Shown here one piece after another: positions 45,067-57,020 of a DNA stretch of 64,000 nt. Source of the DNA: Toxorhynchites rutilus septentrionalis. Its lineage: Eukaryota > Arthropoda > Insecta > Diptera > Culicidae. Position numbers and translations under genes: made by a program. Position 1 is the first letter of the stretch, and every line of letters begins with the position of its first letter. The stretch is taken from assembly GCF_029784135.1 (NCBI RefSeq), contig NC_073745.1:41806420-41870419 (forward strand), in the 5' to 3' direction. The notes under the pieces are model-generated. The model was not told where the DNA came from and did no database searches. It saw only the letters and a list, made by a program, of their open reading frames with translations.

Positions 45067-46001
45067 CCAACAGATACTGTAAAATAGTTCACAAATAGTT
45101 GAAGAGAGTTTCTGTAATGATTTTAAGTCGTAGAAACATGAGAGTTCTTGGAAATGTGTGGAAATCCTTAGGGTGTCCGTTTTACCCTGATTTCAACGAC
45201 TTGCTTGTGTTGCATGGATGCCACATTCATAGATCAGGCTTAAAATGTTTTGATTCCGGAATCACTGTTCAGGGAGTTCTAGCGAGTCGTCGGGCGTAGA
45301 TGAACGAACGTGATGAATTATAGAGGTTTTTAACTTTTCAGTTCATTCGAAACTCGGGCGTAGACGTGGTTTTCAATCGCTCTGTGTTTTTTTTTTTCAT
45401 TCCTTTCTTTTTTCTGTTGAGGTTTTGAAAATGTGGTGGAAATAAATGTTTCTAAAACGATCCGAAAAACAATTTGGAAGAGGAATCATAGATTCGATTA
45501 AGAAAGTTTCTATCAATTTATTGAACATTATAGAAAATGAAAACAGTGCCACGGTGTGATGAACGAGCAGACTACAGTTTTGCAATTCGGTGTGCTCGGT
45601 TCCTGGCGCGCGCGGAATATCTGTTCCCATTCCTTGCATGGGCGCGCGCGGCTGTGTATTTGTGTGTGAATGATGCGGAGCAATTTGAGTTCGGTCTACT
45701 GAGAGATAATCGGGCTGTGTCGAAGAGATTATCGTTTAATATGTGCATAGGGTTGCTTGTTATATGGCGAGAAGAACAAACATGTTTCGGTTTCAGCTGC
45801 ATTTATATGTAGTGTGAGAGGAAGCAGTTCTTTTTGAATTTGGTTTGGTCTCCAAAAGGAAAATGTGTATTAGAAGGAATCAGTGACTATGTGGCAATGT
45901 ATTCGTATCGGTAACCCGTTTAGTGGAGATCGATTTCCATGATATTTTGAAAGTGGAAGAATTTGAGAAGACGAGAATGGACTGTGTGTGACGGAGCGTG
46001 C
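45067..46001. other. Unassigned sequence
   Basis: No gene was recognised. GGCGCGCGCGG (about 45606) and GGGCGCGCGCGG (about 45639) are two CpG-dense words close together. Short frames on both strands lack domains. Confidence 0.4.
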
Positions 46002-46009
46002 GTTCCCAC

Positions 46010-47466
46010 CAGTCTTCCATGTTTCACAAAAAACACTGCGACCGGGATAAACATATCCACGCTGCTGTTCGCAGTTTTGTGTTTGAATACAAACATGATT
46101 TTTTCGTACCTATGTTTGAAAATGTGACATGTTTGTATTCGTAGTATGTTTGCACATACGATGTTTAATAACAATGTTTCACATGATGTTCGAACATGGT
46201 GTACAGTTTCTCTTGCATTTTTACCCCGAGCACCGGCAGTGCGTAGAGTAGAAGAAGCGAATCGGACACCACACCACCACCACTCAACGCGTGGTGTGTT
46301 GGTATGCTGACATGGAAAAAATGCTTTCCTATCATTACAATGGGTGCTTCGTCTAAAATAGTGAGCAAATAAAATAAACCTCTTTATCTGTTCTGAACAA
46401 AATAAACGTCGATTGATATCAGAGTTTTTCACAATAGATATCATTATTTAGTGCACGCATCAATTTATATATTGAATTCATGTAACATTCGCTATTATTA
46501 GCTACTAAAATTGAATAGAGCGTAGCGGAGATGTTTAGTTACCCACATCAAATTTTGATTACAATATTTCTATAATTTTATATTTTTTTTATTTTTAATC
46601 TAAAGTACCAGAATTATTCAGCGGTGACATGTTAGGCGTGACGCTAATCACTCGACTACGGGAGCAACAATTTTGGCTGGATCTTTGGTTACAAATGACC
46701 AATACTGCTTGTTCGCGACGAACGCGACCCGAGCTATAAAACGAGCGAAGAAGAGGAGAAGAAAGGATGATGCAATCGCATGTACACATAGCATATGTAG
46801 AGCAGTGTAAGTATAGCTTTTAGTTTTTTCCTTCATTCAGTTTGTGATAACATCGAGACATTAATTATGTGTTTTAGCCGCTGAAATTTCTCTGCTGGTT
46901 CTGCTGTATGCCGCTGAAGGTTGCACCTAAAACTAATTTTTGGGTATTTATTTATTTGGCCACCATTTGTACAACGTCGCCCGCTGTGCAATCGGTTCCC
47001 CAGACTTCAATTGCCAACATGCACACAAAAAAATGCTCATAGAAAGCTTCTTTCTATTCAGAGAATGTTTTCTTTGCACGAAACCAAGGATTATTTAATC
47101 AGACTTGCAAAATGTGCATGAACTCATAGCCTCTTAGTTCGTGCAACTCTTGTAATGCGAGCTAAATTTCAAGTTCGTTTCTGTGAAAAAGTATTCTACG
47201 AAGAAATGTTTTGGGATGAATAATTTCTTTCCGTGTATGAAAAGAAACGAAACGAAAGCAATGAATACTGCGACATCGGGTAATATGTTTGTACATGATG
47301 TTCTTGAATTATAAACATCGTGTTTGTTTTCACATGTTTATGTTTGTGTATCATTGTTCGTGTTTGGGATAAACATTCAACACTAGCGAAAATCATGTTC
47401 GAATTCAAACAAAAACATGGAATTTTCACATCGCGTGGACATGTGTAAGTGTTTTTCGGAAGACTG
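46010..47466. mobile_element. hAT-type element with perfect 8-bp duplication
   Basis: The ends CAGTCTTCC and GGAAGACTG are inverted, and GTTCCCAC occurs at 46002-46009 and again at 47467-47474, an exact 8-bp target duplication as made by hAT transposases. Flanking interior sequences are rich in AACATGTTTG-type words on both sides. The middle includes a SINE fragment and other foreign sequence. No hAT transposase is visible. Confidence 0.75.
46618..46668 (-). repeat. 5' fragment of the Feilai-like SINE
   Basis: The minus strand reads GCTCCCGTAGTCGAGTGATT, then AGCGTCACGCCTAACATGTC, the tRNA-like head of the family at 1749-2032, and stops before the B box. Confidence 0.7.
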
Positions 47467-47474
47467 GTTCCCAC

Positions 47475-48589
47475 CATTCCATTCTCTTGCTTTACCGAAG
47501 AATATTCAAGAGAGAAAAGAAAGTTAAAAGTGAGCGAGTGCAAACGCAACAGCTGGTAGTCAAATTGTCGTGTATGAGTGGTAGCACAAAGCAGAAGATC
47601 GCATGATTATCTATTATCGAATGAAACATTTTTTGATCCTTAACCCTTTCAATACGGCAGTGTGCACATCGCGCTGGTGTGATCGATGTGCAGTATCACT
47701 TTCATGACGTCCAAAGACGACAATAGTACACACAGCTCATCGCGCGAATGTCGAAAAAAAAATTCATCTGTCTTTAAAATACATCGCTAGTTCGTTAGTC
47801 GAAACACATTCGATTTCGTAATTCAGTTTCGTCGATTGGTTGAGAATCCGCGTTTACAGAACCATATTCCTTACCACATTATTACCCCTTCCTACTAGCA
47901 AGCTATCCCTTCCATGATAAATGCTAGGGAACCACGCTATAGAGGCAACCCTTCTGACCTTCGGGTGGCGAATATCATACTAACATTCTTTCCCTTTCCC
48001 TGGTAACTGTAAGGACGTGGTCGGCATCGTTACTGACCATTTAAAGCTCGAAACACCGAAAATTGCACAACGAGAATGATTTACTAGTCCCAAGCGCCAT
48101 TCTGTATGTTCTTTGTGCAATTTGGTTGTTTCAGGTCAATCACGGAGAGCAACTACGAATTGTACAGTCTACCCAAGCTCAAGCTCAGATTCCGGAATCA
48201 CTTTTCATTTTATAGCAGCGGTCGTAGTAAGCCTATCTGTAATCTTTTGATAGCAAACGGTTTGAAAACCTGTATCTTTCGACGATAAAAATTTCATGTT
48301 CATTCGTTTTGTTCTGAAAAAGTTGTGTAGGATGGAAGCCGATAGAAGAAAATTGACACTGGATACCCACATTAAAAATCCGGCGTGATCAGGTACTAAA
48401 ATGGTGAAATCGCTAGAAGTTGACCGTATATGATCGTTTCCGTAAACGTACAACTGTTGTTCAGATAGATCAGAGAACGAGTCGTAGTGGAACTTACGAT
48501 CGGACGCTGAGTTTGAAGGTATTGTGAGCAATTAAGGCAAACCCGAGACTATCACCAAAAAATAAACTCCAAATACCATCCGGAGAATT
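47475..48589. other. Unassigned sequence with a possible piggyBac-type end
   Basis: TTAACCCTTTCAATACGGCA at 47640-47659 resembles TTAA plus the CCCTTT start of piggyBac-type ends, but no partner end was found. Nothing else was recognised. Confidence 0.35.
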
Positions 48590-48960
48590 CGTATGCGTGA
48601 AGGTTATCGTAATTGCCAACAGGACCAACAGGTCCTGTTAAAGCAAAATCTGATGGACAAAAGACGCGCTCAAAAGTTGTACATCCAGGTTTTGACGAAA
48701 GATGCACGCTGATGAATGACGTAACGCCAGATGAAGATAAATTTGGAACAGCTCCCAGGCCTGAAATTCTACAAGGCCACTGCCAGAGGAGATATCGCCA
48801 AATTTAAGTTAGTTTTCGCTGATAAATTTGCAAGGTTGCAAGGGAATTGCAGCCGTGGACAGAAAACCGAGGTTCTCGCCATAAACAAAACTCTGGACTC
48901 GAAAATGTATATGAAAGAGTACCTGCACAAAGGTCTCCTGAAATAAATACACATACTAAC
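48590..48960 (+). pseudogene. Heavily decayed DD37E-type transposase
   Basis: The segments NCQQDQQVLLKQNLMDKRRA, QKLYIQVLTK, LPGLKFYKATARGDIAKFKL, VFADKFA and LDSKMYMKEYLHKGLL appear across shifting frames. They match the mosquito DD37E pattern (RARKLYxxVLTK...DDETYVKxDF...QLPGxxFYxAxxRG...FADKFARKFMVWQ...KLYxKECLQKRVLP). The DDETY site is degraded (MNDVTPDED). The second catalytic motif is absent. Confidence 0.65.
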
Positions 48961-51300
48961 CAACTATCATAATTAGGTTTTACTTTCGATAAATATAATA
49001 GATGTATCAATCAATCTAAAGTGTCCCAATAACTATCGACTCACCCTTTATGTTACGCCGTCACAGGAAATTGAAAACTCTTTCTCTGTTACTGCTTTTC
49101 ATGTTGCTGACATTGTTGATAGTACTGATTTTGCTGATATTATTGCTTCTACTTCTACCATTTAGGAGGTAGTTGCTTCACGGTTAGAAAAAGACTCTTC
49201 CTCTCCGCAGCAATGTTATGTATTTCCAGCTGACCGATGAATCACTAAAGGGAGGGGATTCAAAATGCAGCTCCGCCTTTCTTTTGAGACTGAACAGGGC
49301 ATGTGATGTAAAAATGCACAAGCGCTCTCCGACAGACGGCATGAAAATCGAAGCTTTGTATCTTTTCAATTAGATTTGAAGTTACGAACAAATTCGTACC
49401 GCGCTTTGAAGCTGGCTGCTCACTGGAAGGAGCAAGACTGTGTTATGAAATATGAATCTGCTTTTACGCTTTGGTTGCCACACTTTAAACACCATAAAAA
49501 GTATGTGATTTTCTCGACTTTTTTCAACGAGAAAATAAATTACTATGATTAATCTGATATCACAGTTTTATTAGGTATATATTACTTAAAAAACGAAAAA
49601 ATATTAGTGTCAATTGTCCTTTTCCCCGAAATAGCCGCAACCGGTTTGTTGAACATATGCATCCAAAACCATATAAACTGGCAGGAGTTCTACAAATTTT
49701 TCTGTAGAACCGATTTCAACCACTCTTTTTTACGTTATAAGATATATTTCCATTTCCTGTCATCGTACGTAGGATTTTTTTTTCGAAATATTGATTTCAC
49801 GACGATTGATGACGACATTCTTTGTGAAAAAAATGGGTTTTCGCCTAAAAAATCGGAACATTTAAATTTTCAAAATATCAAAAAAATTCTACGTCCTACG
49901 AAATTTAGTGGAAAATCTGAGAAAAACAATTTCATCGAAATCGGATGGACTGTTCCGGAGGTAGAACTCCCATCAATTTGCAAAACATGGTTTCGAGAAA
50001 ATTGCGTTTAAAATTTGGGATACATTTATTTCGTTTATTTTGCATCATATCCGGACCATAAAACTGTCCTCCAACGCTCAAAAGGATCTTCCTGTCGCTT
50101 TTTTGTTGCCAAATTGGACTTGCGGGCTTCTCTAGTTGTTCTGAAATCCGCATCTCTGCTCGTTCGATTAGTTCCTTATCTAATTTTCCGCAGAAGTTGT
50201 TGCGATCCGGTACACTAATTTGATTTTAACTTCGGAACGGAGTATCGGCCAAATCTGGAACAAAAACTACAGTAAAGTAGGCATCCCAGAGGTTATTTTA
50301 AGCTAGAAATTTAATTTTTTATTTTTTCAAGTTTCCATAGTGTACTACCCCCTCAAGAGGGTATCCTAGTCTGGAAATTTGTGAATTTTTTCCTAGAAAA
50401 CCGGACATTTCAACTCGCACACCTGATACTTACACGCATTGTTCAGAATCAATTGTTCTTGCAACACTTCATAACTGATCCTTCAAATTTAAATCATTCG
50501 ATCCTCTCAATGACATACCAACGGTTCACTAGTCTTATTTTATTCGACCCGTATTTCAAGTAATCGAACATCTAATAGAGATGGTGATTAAAATTTGTCG
50601 ACCAAACCGTATGTTACAACCATTCGTTTGCAATTTCTCCTTCGCATAGACCAATCACAGCTCCAGCTTGGAATATAAAATGAATTAAATGTTTACCGGC
50701 AACTACAAATCGCTCCTTTAATGAAAACTGTCACCGCTTGTTACCATCTCTTTTTTTTTTGCCTGAACGGTTCTTGCAGTTGAACATTTTCCGAGTGGCA
50801 ACAACCATCAGAGCCACAGTTAGGAGCAAGAAGAGCAACCATAAAGGTGTGTCTCTGAATTAAACAAAGCACATGCTAAATGCCTCTGGACTAGCGATTC
50901 TCTCGTTATCTCGATCGAGGATCGTGCCCCTGGTGTACCACGTCTCCGGCCACAAACCGAAAGGGTAATCTTCTATTGCGCCCCCGACGATCAGTTTGTC
51001 TCTGCCCAGAAGCAACAGAAGCAGCATCCAGCACCGCTTGCGAGCTACCTGTGAACAAAGAGACGCTAGGCGCTCGTCGTCGCCATCGCCGCCGTCATGT
51101 TGCCCACAGGAAGCACAGATTGACTCCGAGCTGGTTATGCTCTGAAGATCGCCCAGCTGAGACAAAGACCCCGCGAAGGAGACAGCGATCCCATCCACTC
51201 GCCCGTGTGTATGGGATCGAGTATGTGAGCGCGCGCGATAAGAAATCTACAAGCGGCATTTTGCATAATTGTTGGCAGCAAAATTAAGATGCCGTCAAGA
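48961..51300. other. Unassigned stretch
   Basis: No gene was called. The minus-strand frame 49932-50235 reads FCGKLDKELIERAEMRISEQ, LEKPASPIWQQKSDRKILLS and is stop-free for about 100 codons with normal protein composition, but no family was recognised. The overlapping plus frame 49607-50011 is Phe/Asn-rich and less convincing. A GC-rich block 50,860-51,290 with open frames on both strands and CpG-rich words near 51230 could be a promoter-like region. Confidence 0.35.
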
Positions 51301-52890
51301 AATTAGATTGGGCTGTACCGATAAGATCTTAATGTGGTTAATTTTATGAGACCCCAGCATTGGCAGGTTGCCGGATAGTCGGCATTAATACGATACTGAT
51401 TGATTGAGTTTGCCGCGAAGGGTTAAATATTAAACAAATAAGGTAGAGGGGAGCATCGAAAAAGAAAACCTTCATCTCGTTATGAGTAGAAATTGCAATC
51501 CGACATTTTGTTCGAGCGCTAATTTATCTACTATATCGATCTATCATTCACTTATCGCGCTTTCAATATCTACAGGGTTTGGTTTGTGAAAACTATTTAG
51601 TCTCACCACTAGAATCAATCAATTCCATTCATGAACGAAGGTGTAAAAATTATTTATCCCGCTATGCTAATGAGGTTGTCAATTCAACCTGCGTGTTGAA
51701 AGCAGTCGACAGAACAACTCAACTAAAAGTCGCATGAGAAAAGTGCACTCAAGAAGTCACTTAGTTGTGTGGTAGTATGATAACAGATCGTACGGGTGTG
51801 ACCGCTCAGAGGGTAATATAGCAGTTACAAATTATCATTTATTACGCATATGGGAGGGGAGGTTTAATAGTTAATTTTAATGTACACTCATTAGTCGTAT
51901 TCGCTGCCGCAGTTACAACAGGGTTCAACATAAAAGCGCGTGACATCCATCACATGCTGGTTTTTTAATGATCTCCGGGGAGAAGATAGACTTTGAAGAT
52001 CAAGAGTCGTCGCACTTGCCACCCCTGCATTCGCCAAAAGTACCCGTGACAAGATTTATCGTGAGCCAGCTTTGGTTCTGCAGCATTTCAGCAATCGCTC
52101 GGGAGACCCTCTCTTTTGAAGGCCCACCCGATTTCGGATCGATGCGGTTGTGTAACGATGAATAATAATCCAATTTTAATCAAGTATAAAAATAAATTCG
52201 CCACCAATACAATGTTGCACCGTGGTGTTTCACGATTCCGAGATCCAGCGATAGTGATTAGGCCCCGCTCCGAAGCGGTCCGTAAGGTTGATGCCAGCTA
52301 CGGAAGATTAATGAGAGTGGCATGAAATTTTGCCCGCTATGGCCAGAAAAACGGAACGGTATGCGGTGTGCAGAATCTATTTGCTCTGCGCTATAAATTT
52401 TGTGCGTTACGGTATGAACCGAGAAGAAAGATATTAATAGCTCCGCAGTTATTGGAATTGTGGCAAAACAATGCCGAGAAATAGTTGGTAATGCTATCGG
52501 TAGGGATTGTTGTTGCGAAAATTGGCGAGGATAGGTATGAACACGCTCGAACCATAACAAAAGCTCGGTAATAACGAGTGTACACCCAAAGTTAATTTTT
52601 AGCACATGTTATGGTATCCCGATTTATTACATTAAATGAGCTGAAAGATAACATAAAATGTTCTACTCCCCAATACATGTATATCATTTGTATAATATAT
52701 ATGCTAGAGCCAATATGAGGGAGCGAAACAGGAGACACATTTTAATGAAAGCTTTTCGTATAGTTTGCCAAATACACGGCACAGACAGAGAAAGATATAT
52801 TCTCGTTCATGTTCTTCTTTATCGTCTTAGAAAACACCTTCCAACTTCTTTTTATGATGAGGTGTAATAATATCACACTCCTTTATAATA
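51301..52890. other. Unique-looking DNA, fourth island
   Basis: Nothing recognised as repeat or gene; short frames only. Candidate host non-coding DNA. Confidence 0.35.
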
Positions 52891-52894
52891 GCGC

Positions 52895-52992
52895 TGGCAG
52901 CTATATGGATAGCGTGGTCGTGTAAAGTAACTTTGCATTCCAGCCGGCCTTGGTTCGATCCCCATTGACGTCGTATGAACTTTTTTTTTGCA
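52895..52992 (+). mobile_element. tRNA-like sequence, SINE head or tRNA pseudogene
   Basis: TATATGGATAGCGTGGTCG (A-box region) and CTTGGTTCGATCCCCATTG (a well-kept B box, about 52949-52965) are tRNA-spaced, followed by a T run near 52981 that could end polymerase III transcription. I could not fold a convincing acceptor stem, so a functional tRNA is not claimed. Confidence 0.5.
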
Positions 52993-53522
52993 CAATCACA
53001 AATGAAAAGAGAAAAGAAAACAGAAAGAGATATCTGCTCGCATACATACTAACAATTTTTAAGCTGTTAAAATAGCTCATTATTTGCGCATTTGACTTTC
53101 ATGCACAGGAAAAGGCATATTTTCTGCCAAAGTTGATATGTTTTCTGCCAACGCTAGTTTGGGTGTAGGAACACATTGAATATTTTTTCCCATTTCACTT
53201 TTAGAAAGACTCTTAGGTCAAAAGTATGAATACGAAATTATTGCTACACAGCATATTTATTACTCAGAAAATTCATAAAATTTTTGAGGAAATTTGTGCT
53301 TGATCGCAGTTTATGATGGACTCAATTCTGGAAGATTATTAGGAAAAGTATCAATAATTACGCATATTCGTATACAGTACCTTTTTAATTTTTTCTCCAC
53401 CTCTTGAGCATGTACTTCGCAATCTCTGCCATCTCCTGTCTTTTTATGAGTCTCTACTTAATCATGGCTCTTAATCATGGAAAGTAGAACAGGGTATTTC
53501 GGTAATTATAATAAAAAAAACA

Positions 53523-53895
53523 ACGTGACCGGTTTCCAGATCAGGCACCCTTAATGATAGACGTAGTCCTATGTCAAAACAATATCGGTCTCGTAACGGA
53601 GATTAGCTATTGCTGACCTCTTATTTCTCAGTCATTTCATGATAGATTTGAGAAATTTTTGCACTAATCGACTTGGACGCTCCCTTTGGACAATCTCTTG
53701 CAATATAAATAATTATAAAATTTCCTACAAGTAATATTTAAAAATGAGGTTGAATTGAGAGTTAATTTCAAATACAGTTGTGTACACCACTAGGCGTTTC
53801 GTTTTCAAAGAAATTAAAAATCAGCATGCATCAATAATCTGAAACTATCCAACGTCAACTATGAGCTCATGTCTCAGACACAACCCTCCAACCTT
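53523..53895. repeat. Two facing GACGTAG-family ends
   Basis: 53523-53576 is a 3' end on the plus strand (GGCACCCTTAATGATAGACG, TAGTCCTATGTCAA). 53851-53892 is a 5' end on the minus strand (GGAGGGTTGTGTCTGAGACA, CATAGTTGACGTTGG). The pair interrupts the DD37E relic to the right. Confidence 0.65.
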
Positions 53896-53934
53896 CGATT
53901 GTGTAGCGATAGAATTATCGCTTTTCCAGCCACA

Positions 53935-54330
53935 GATGCCTACCTACCAAACCAAATATTTTTTTGGGAACTTGAATAGTTTCATGGTCTTGAAGAGATC
54001 TGCCACATTTCCCTTCCCGTCGTCGCGCCAAATTCCTGTTCCGGAAGCAGCTTGAAGTTAAATTTTTCGTACATTTCGTCACCCATAATGGCCCAATCGC
54101 ACTTCATATACAGCTTATACAGTATACGACTTCCGGAATCGTTGCTTGGCTTTCTTGACTCGCTGCACTGTTGTGTGCGAAACTTCCAACTTATATCCAA
54201 CGTTTCGAATTGAGACCTTAGAGTTCCGCTTAAAGTCACTGGTCCATTTTTTTCTCATCGTTGCCAATTTCTGCTTACGATTTCCTTCCGATCCAGAATC
54301 CATGGAAATCGATGAACGTTTCCCGATCAC
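53935..54330 (-). pseudogene. Decayed DD37E-type transposase
   Basis: The minus strand reads GNRKQKLATMRKKWTSDFKR, a second helix-turn-helix (SIRNVGYKLEVSHTTVQRVK), GDEMYEKFNFKLLPEQEF at the first catalytic site (DDETYxKxDFxxLPG expected) and KFPKKYLVW. Frameshifts separate the parts. The second catalytic half is missing, replaced by the GACGTAG ends. Confidence 0.65.
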
Positions 54331-54450
54331 TTCAATTAAGTTCGTTATAATTGATTTAGGCCACTTTTAACGATTTTGTCGACCTATAGGGTTGCACCTA
54401 TAGCTCGGACACCATATTAAAACGGTTTTATTTAGCTTGACCTCTTTGTA

Positions 54451-54988
54451 ACAGTTCGGCTGAAAAGTTTATAAAGTAACTCAGTAAAACAATTTTTTTT
54501 TTTAAATATTCAATTTTATTATTCAACATAATTGCCTTCGAGGGCGATACAGCGATTATAGAGATTTTGCATCTTTTCGATACCATTTTTATAGTACTCT
54601 TTCGATTTTTCCTCAAAATAGGCATCAGTTTCGGTAATCACTTCATCATCGGTCTTAAATTTCTTGCCAGCGAGCATTCTCTTCAGGTCTGCGAACAGAA
54701 AATAGTCGTTGGGGGCTAGATCTGGAGAATACGGTGGATGCGGAAGCAATTCGAAGCCCAATTCATGCAATTCTGGCATCGTTTTCGTTGATTTGGGATT
54801 TTTCCATTTTTTTTTCACAATAACAAAAGTTGCTGAACTCTCAATGCTGTAACTTACGTACCAAACGACCGATTGCTGTCAAATTTTGACACGTATCCAT
54901 CAAAAGATGGTGCTTTGTGATAGTCAAGTAGAGTTTTGCAAGAGGCACCATCTAGACGTCAATCTTATGAACTTTGCAACCGAACTGT
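54451..54988 (-). mobile_element. 538-bp deletion derivative of an irritans-like mariner
   Basis: The ends ACAGTTCGGCTGAAAAGTTT and the inverse AACTTTGCAACCGAACTGT lie between TA at 54449-54450 and 54989-54990. The 5' UTR, the first codons (ATGGAAAAATCC) and the C-terminal third of the transposase remain, joined by a deletion. Confidence 0.88.
54519..54818 (-). pseudogene. mariner transposase C-terminal third
   Basis: The frame carries KSTKTMPELHELGFELLPHP, PYSPDLAPNDYFLFADLKRM (third catalytic Asp kept) and RCIALEGNYVE, the tail of irritans-group mariner transposases. The start MEKS and this part are in different frames and all of the first two thirds is missing, so no transposase can be made. 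Confidence 0.88.
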
Positions 54989-54990
54989 TA

Positions 54991-57020
54991 TGTTTGTAGG
55001 TTTGTTGGGTTGTCCCACATTAATTGATATTTGACCCCCTACTGATCGTTTCACCCATTATTATTTTGTCATTTCATGCACTGTAGTCTAGGGAGCAAAA
55101 TTAAAAGCACTGAATTAATAACTCGAAATGTATAAGAGTTATCATTTGGATGTCTCCAAAATATTTGTTTATGGGGAATCGTTTATCGACTGCAGGGAAT
55201 TCTGGGTCGAGAGAAAACCATAAACCGGAAACTGAAGCGTCGACGATACGCATGTAGTGTCTTCGGAACAAATATTTATGTTTGTGTTACTGTTCTAAAT
55301 CATATTTCGGACACTTTGTTCTAATATCTTGAAACTATCTGATGATATAACTATAAAATTAATATCACAATTGCTTCTTTAGAGTAATACCTTGGTTTCA
55401 CTATCACTTCATTTGAGAATAACATTTGAACTACACTACTCATTATCGTTTGTCTTTGACGTTTGCTTAGCGTGAGCACGTAGAATTTACCCGTTCATCA
55501 ATATTTAAATTTCTCTCGTGTTTCATCAGTTCTCATCATCGTTATCAGGTTATTGTGATTGCTTGGTAAGTGTTTCACAGTTGACTATAAAATATAATCA
55601 AGTGTAATGTAATTTTCATTCAAAAAATCACAATATAAAGCGTCCGAAATTTGATTTTTTTTTAATAAATAGTGTCCGAAGTTTGATTCTCATTCGCTTG
55701 ATTTGAAAATCATTTTATTCGATGATTTTTTTTTATATTTTCAATCAAGTAGGTACAAAAGTAGAAAGCTTAAAAGCATATTGAACTGATTTATTTAAAA
55801 TATCAACCAAATAATACCTGTGCATGAAGTTGGGATCTGTTTTCTGCGGCATATGCCTTAAGCGTCCGAAAAATGATTCAGAGCGGTATCTACAATCGCT
55901 TTGAACACGACAGGCCTTATGAAACGACACAATAACTGATTTTTGGGTTTTGATTTTTTAAGTGGTCTATATCTCTAAACACCAAAATTGTAGAAAAAAC
56001 CTTTCTTCAACAAAATTATATTTCGAGGTTTCCAAAATTTTGTGAACATTTTATTTTTGTGCGGCACTTGTTCGCTAACTGGGCTGGATGCGCAGCCTAG
56101 TTAACGAATCCCGTTCAAAAACTGGGCTGAATTTTCAAACGCCTTAAAACACTGAAGGGAATCAATGGATCAATGGATTCACTTAAAAATATTGGAAAAT
56201 CGTTGAACAGTGAATTGTATTAGTTCGTAATTGAGGGCATATTACATTATAATAGAATTTTACACATCAAAATCCGCGATTTCGTATGTACAGTGTCGAC
56301 GTCTGATGGTGATATGATGATTTAGTGAGGCAAACTAATCTCTACCAGATCAGCAGGCCAAAAAGCAGCTGTACACTGGTAAAATTTGAATGAAAATTTG
56401 TCCTTCATGTAATTTGATTACTTAAAACACGCAACACTGAACCTTACTTGATCATTTTCATATAAATTTCAAGACATTTCCACTAAAATAGACATAATAG
56501 ACGACCAGGAATGACGAATCCGATTGCATTTTTTTCGTATTATATGTACGAGTTTTAACTGCTCTAATGGCGGTTCGAGAGGTTAGGAAAATAATTATAA
56601 CCTCACGAAAGTTTTCCACCATTGTTTTTTTTCTTGTTTGCTTGTAGTAAATCGTATTTACGTATGACACTAGTCATATATTCACCCAAACTAATTCTCA
56701 AGCAATTGTCTTGTATGTGAATCGCCTCCACTTTTTCACGTATATGCCAGTAAGGCGCATCATATACCACAAAATATGGGATATATGATTCTGTATATAT
56801 GCTAGTTGTAAGATGTAATGTTTGCTGGTTCACTATCAGATCGAGTAAAATTTCGTATTTTATAAATCGACATAATCTCTTACTGAACTTGTACTTCATG
56901 TGTTGCAAATTGTATATATCTAAGATATCCGAAGATATACGACAAGCAAACCAAACAACTCGAAAAATTCTGACAGTTGCACCGATACCTTTCACTCGGC
57001 CAAAAAATTGATCGGTATCT
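54991..57020. other. Unassigned AT-rich stretch
   Basis: A TTGGGTTGTCCCACATTAAT mariner-type end lies at about 55009. Words (A)GTGTCCGAA(A/G)TTTGATT recur at about 55640 and 55671. The 130-codon minus frame at 56603-56995 (IFRVVWFACRISSDILDIYN) has no domain I know. Nothing else was recognised. Confidence 0.35.

Noticed and set aside
47640..47659. TTAACCCTTTCAATACGGCA as a piggyBac element end
   Set aside because: No inverted partner end or transposase nearby; kept only as a note.
49607..50011. 134-codon plus-strand open frame
   Set aside because: Phe/Asn/Lys-rich composition expected of AT-rich DNA, no domain, and an overlapping antisense frame is more protein-like.
56603..56995. 130-codon minus-strand frame, briefly considered as a membrane receptor fragment
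   Set aside because: No convincing hydrophobic segment pattern or family motif.
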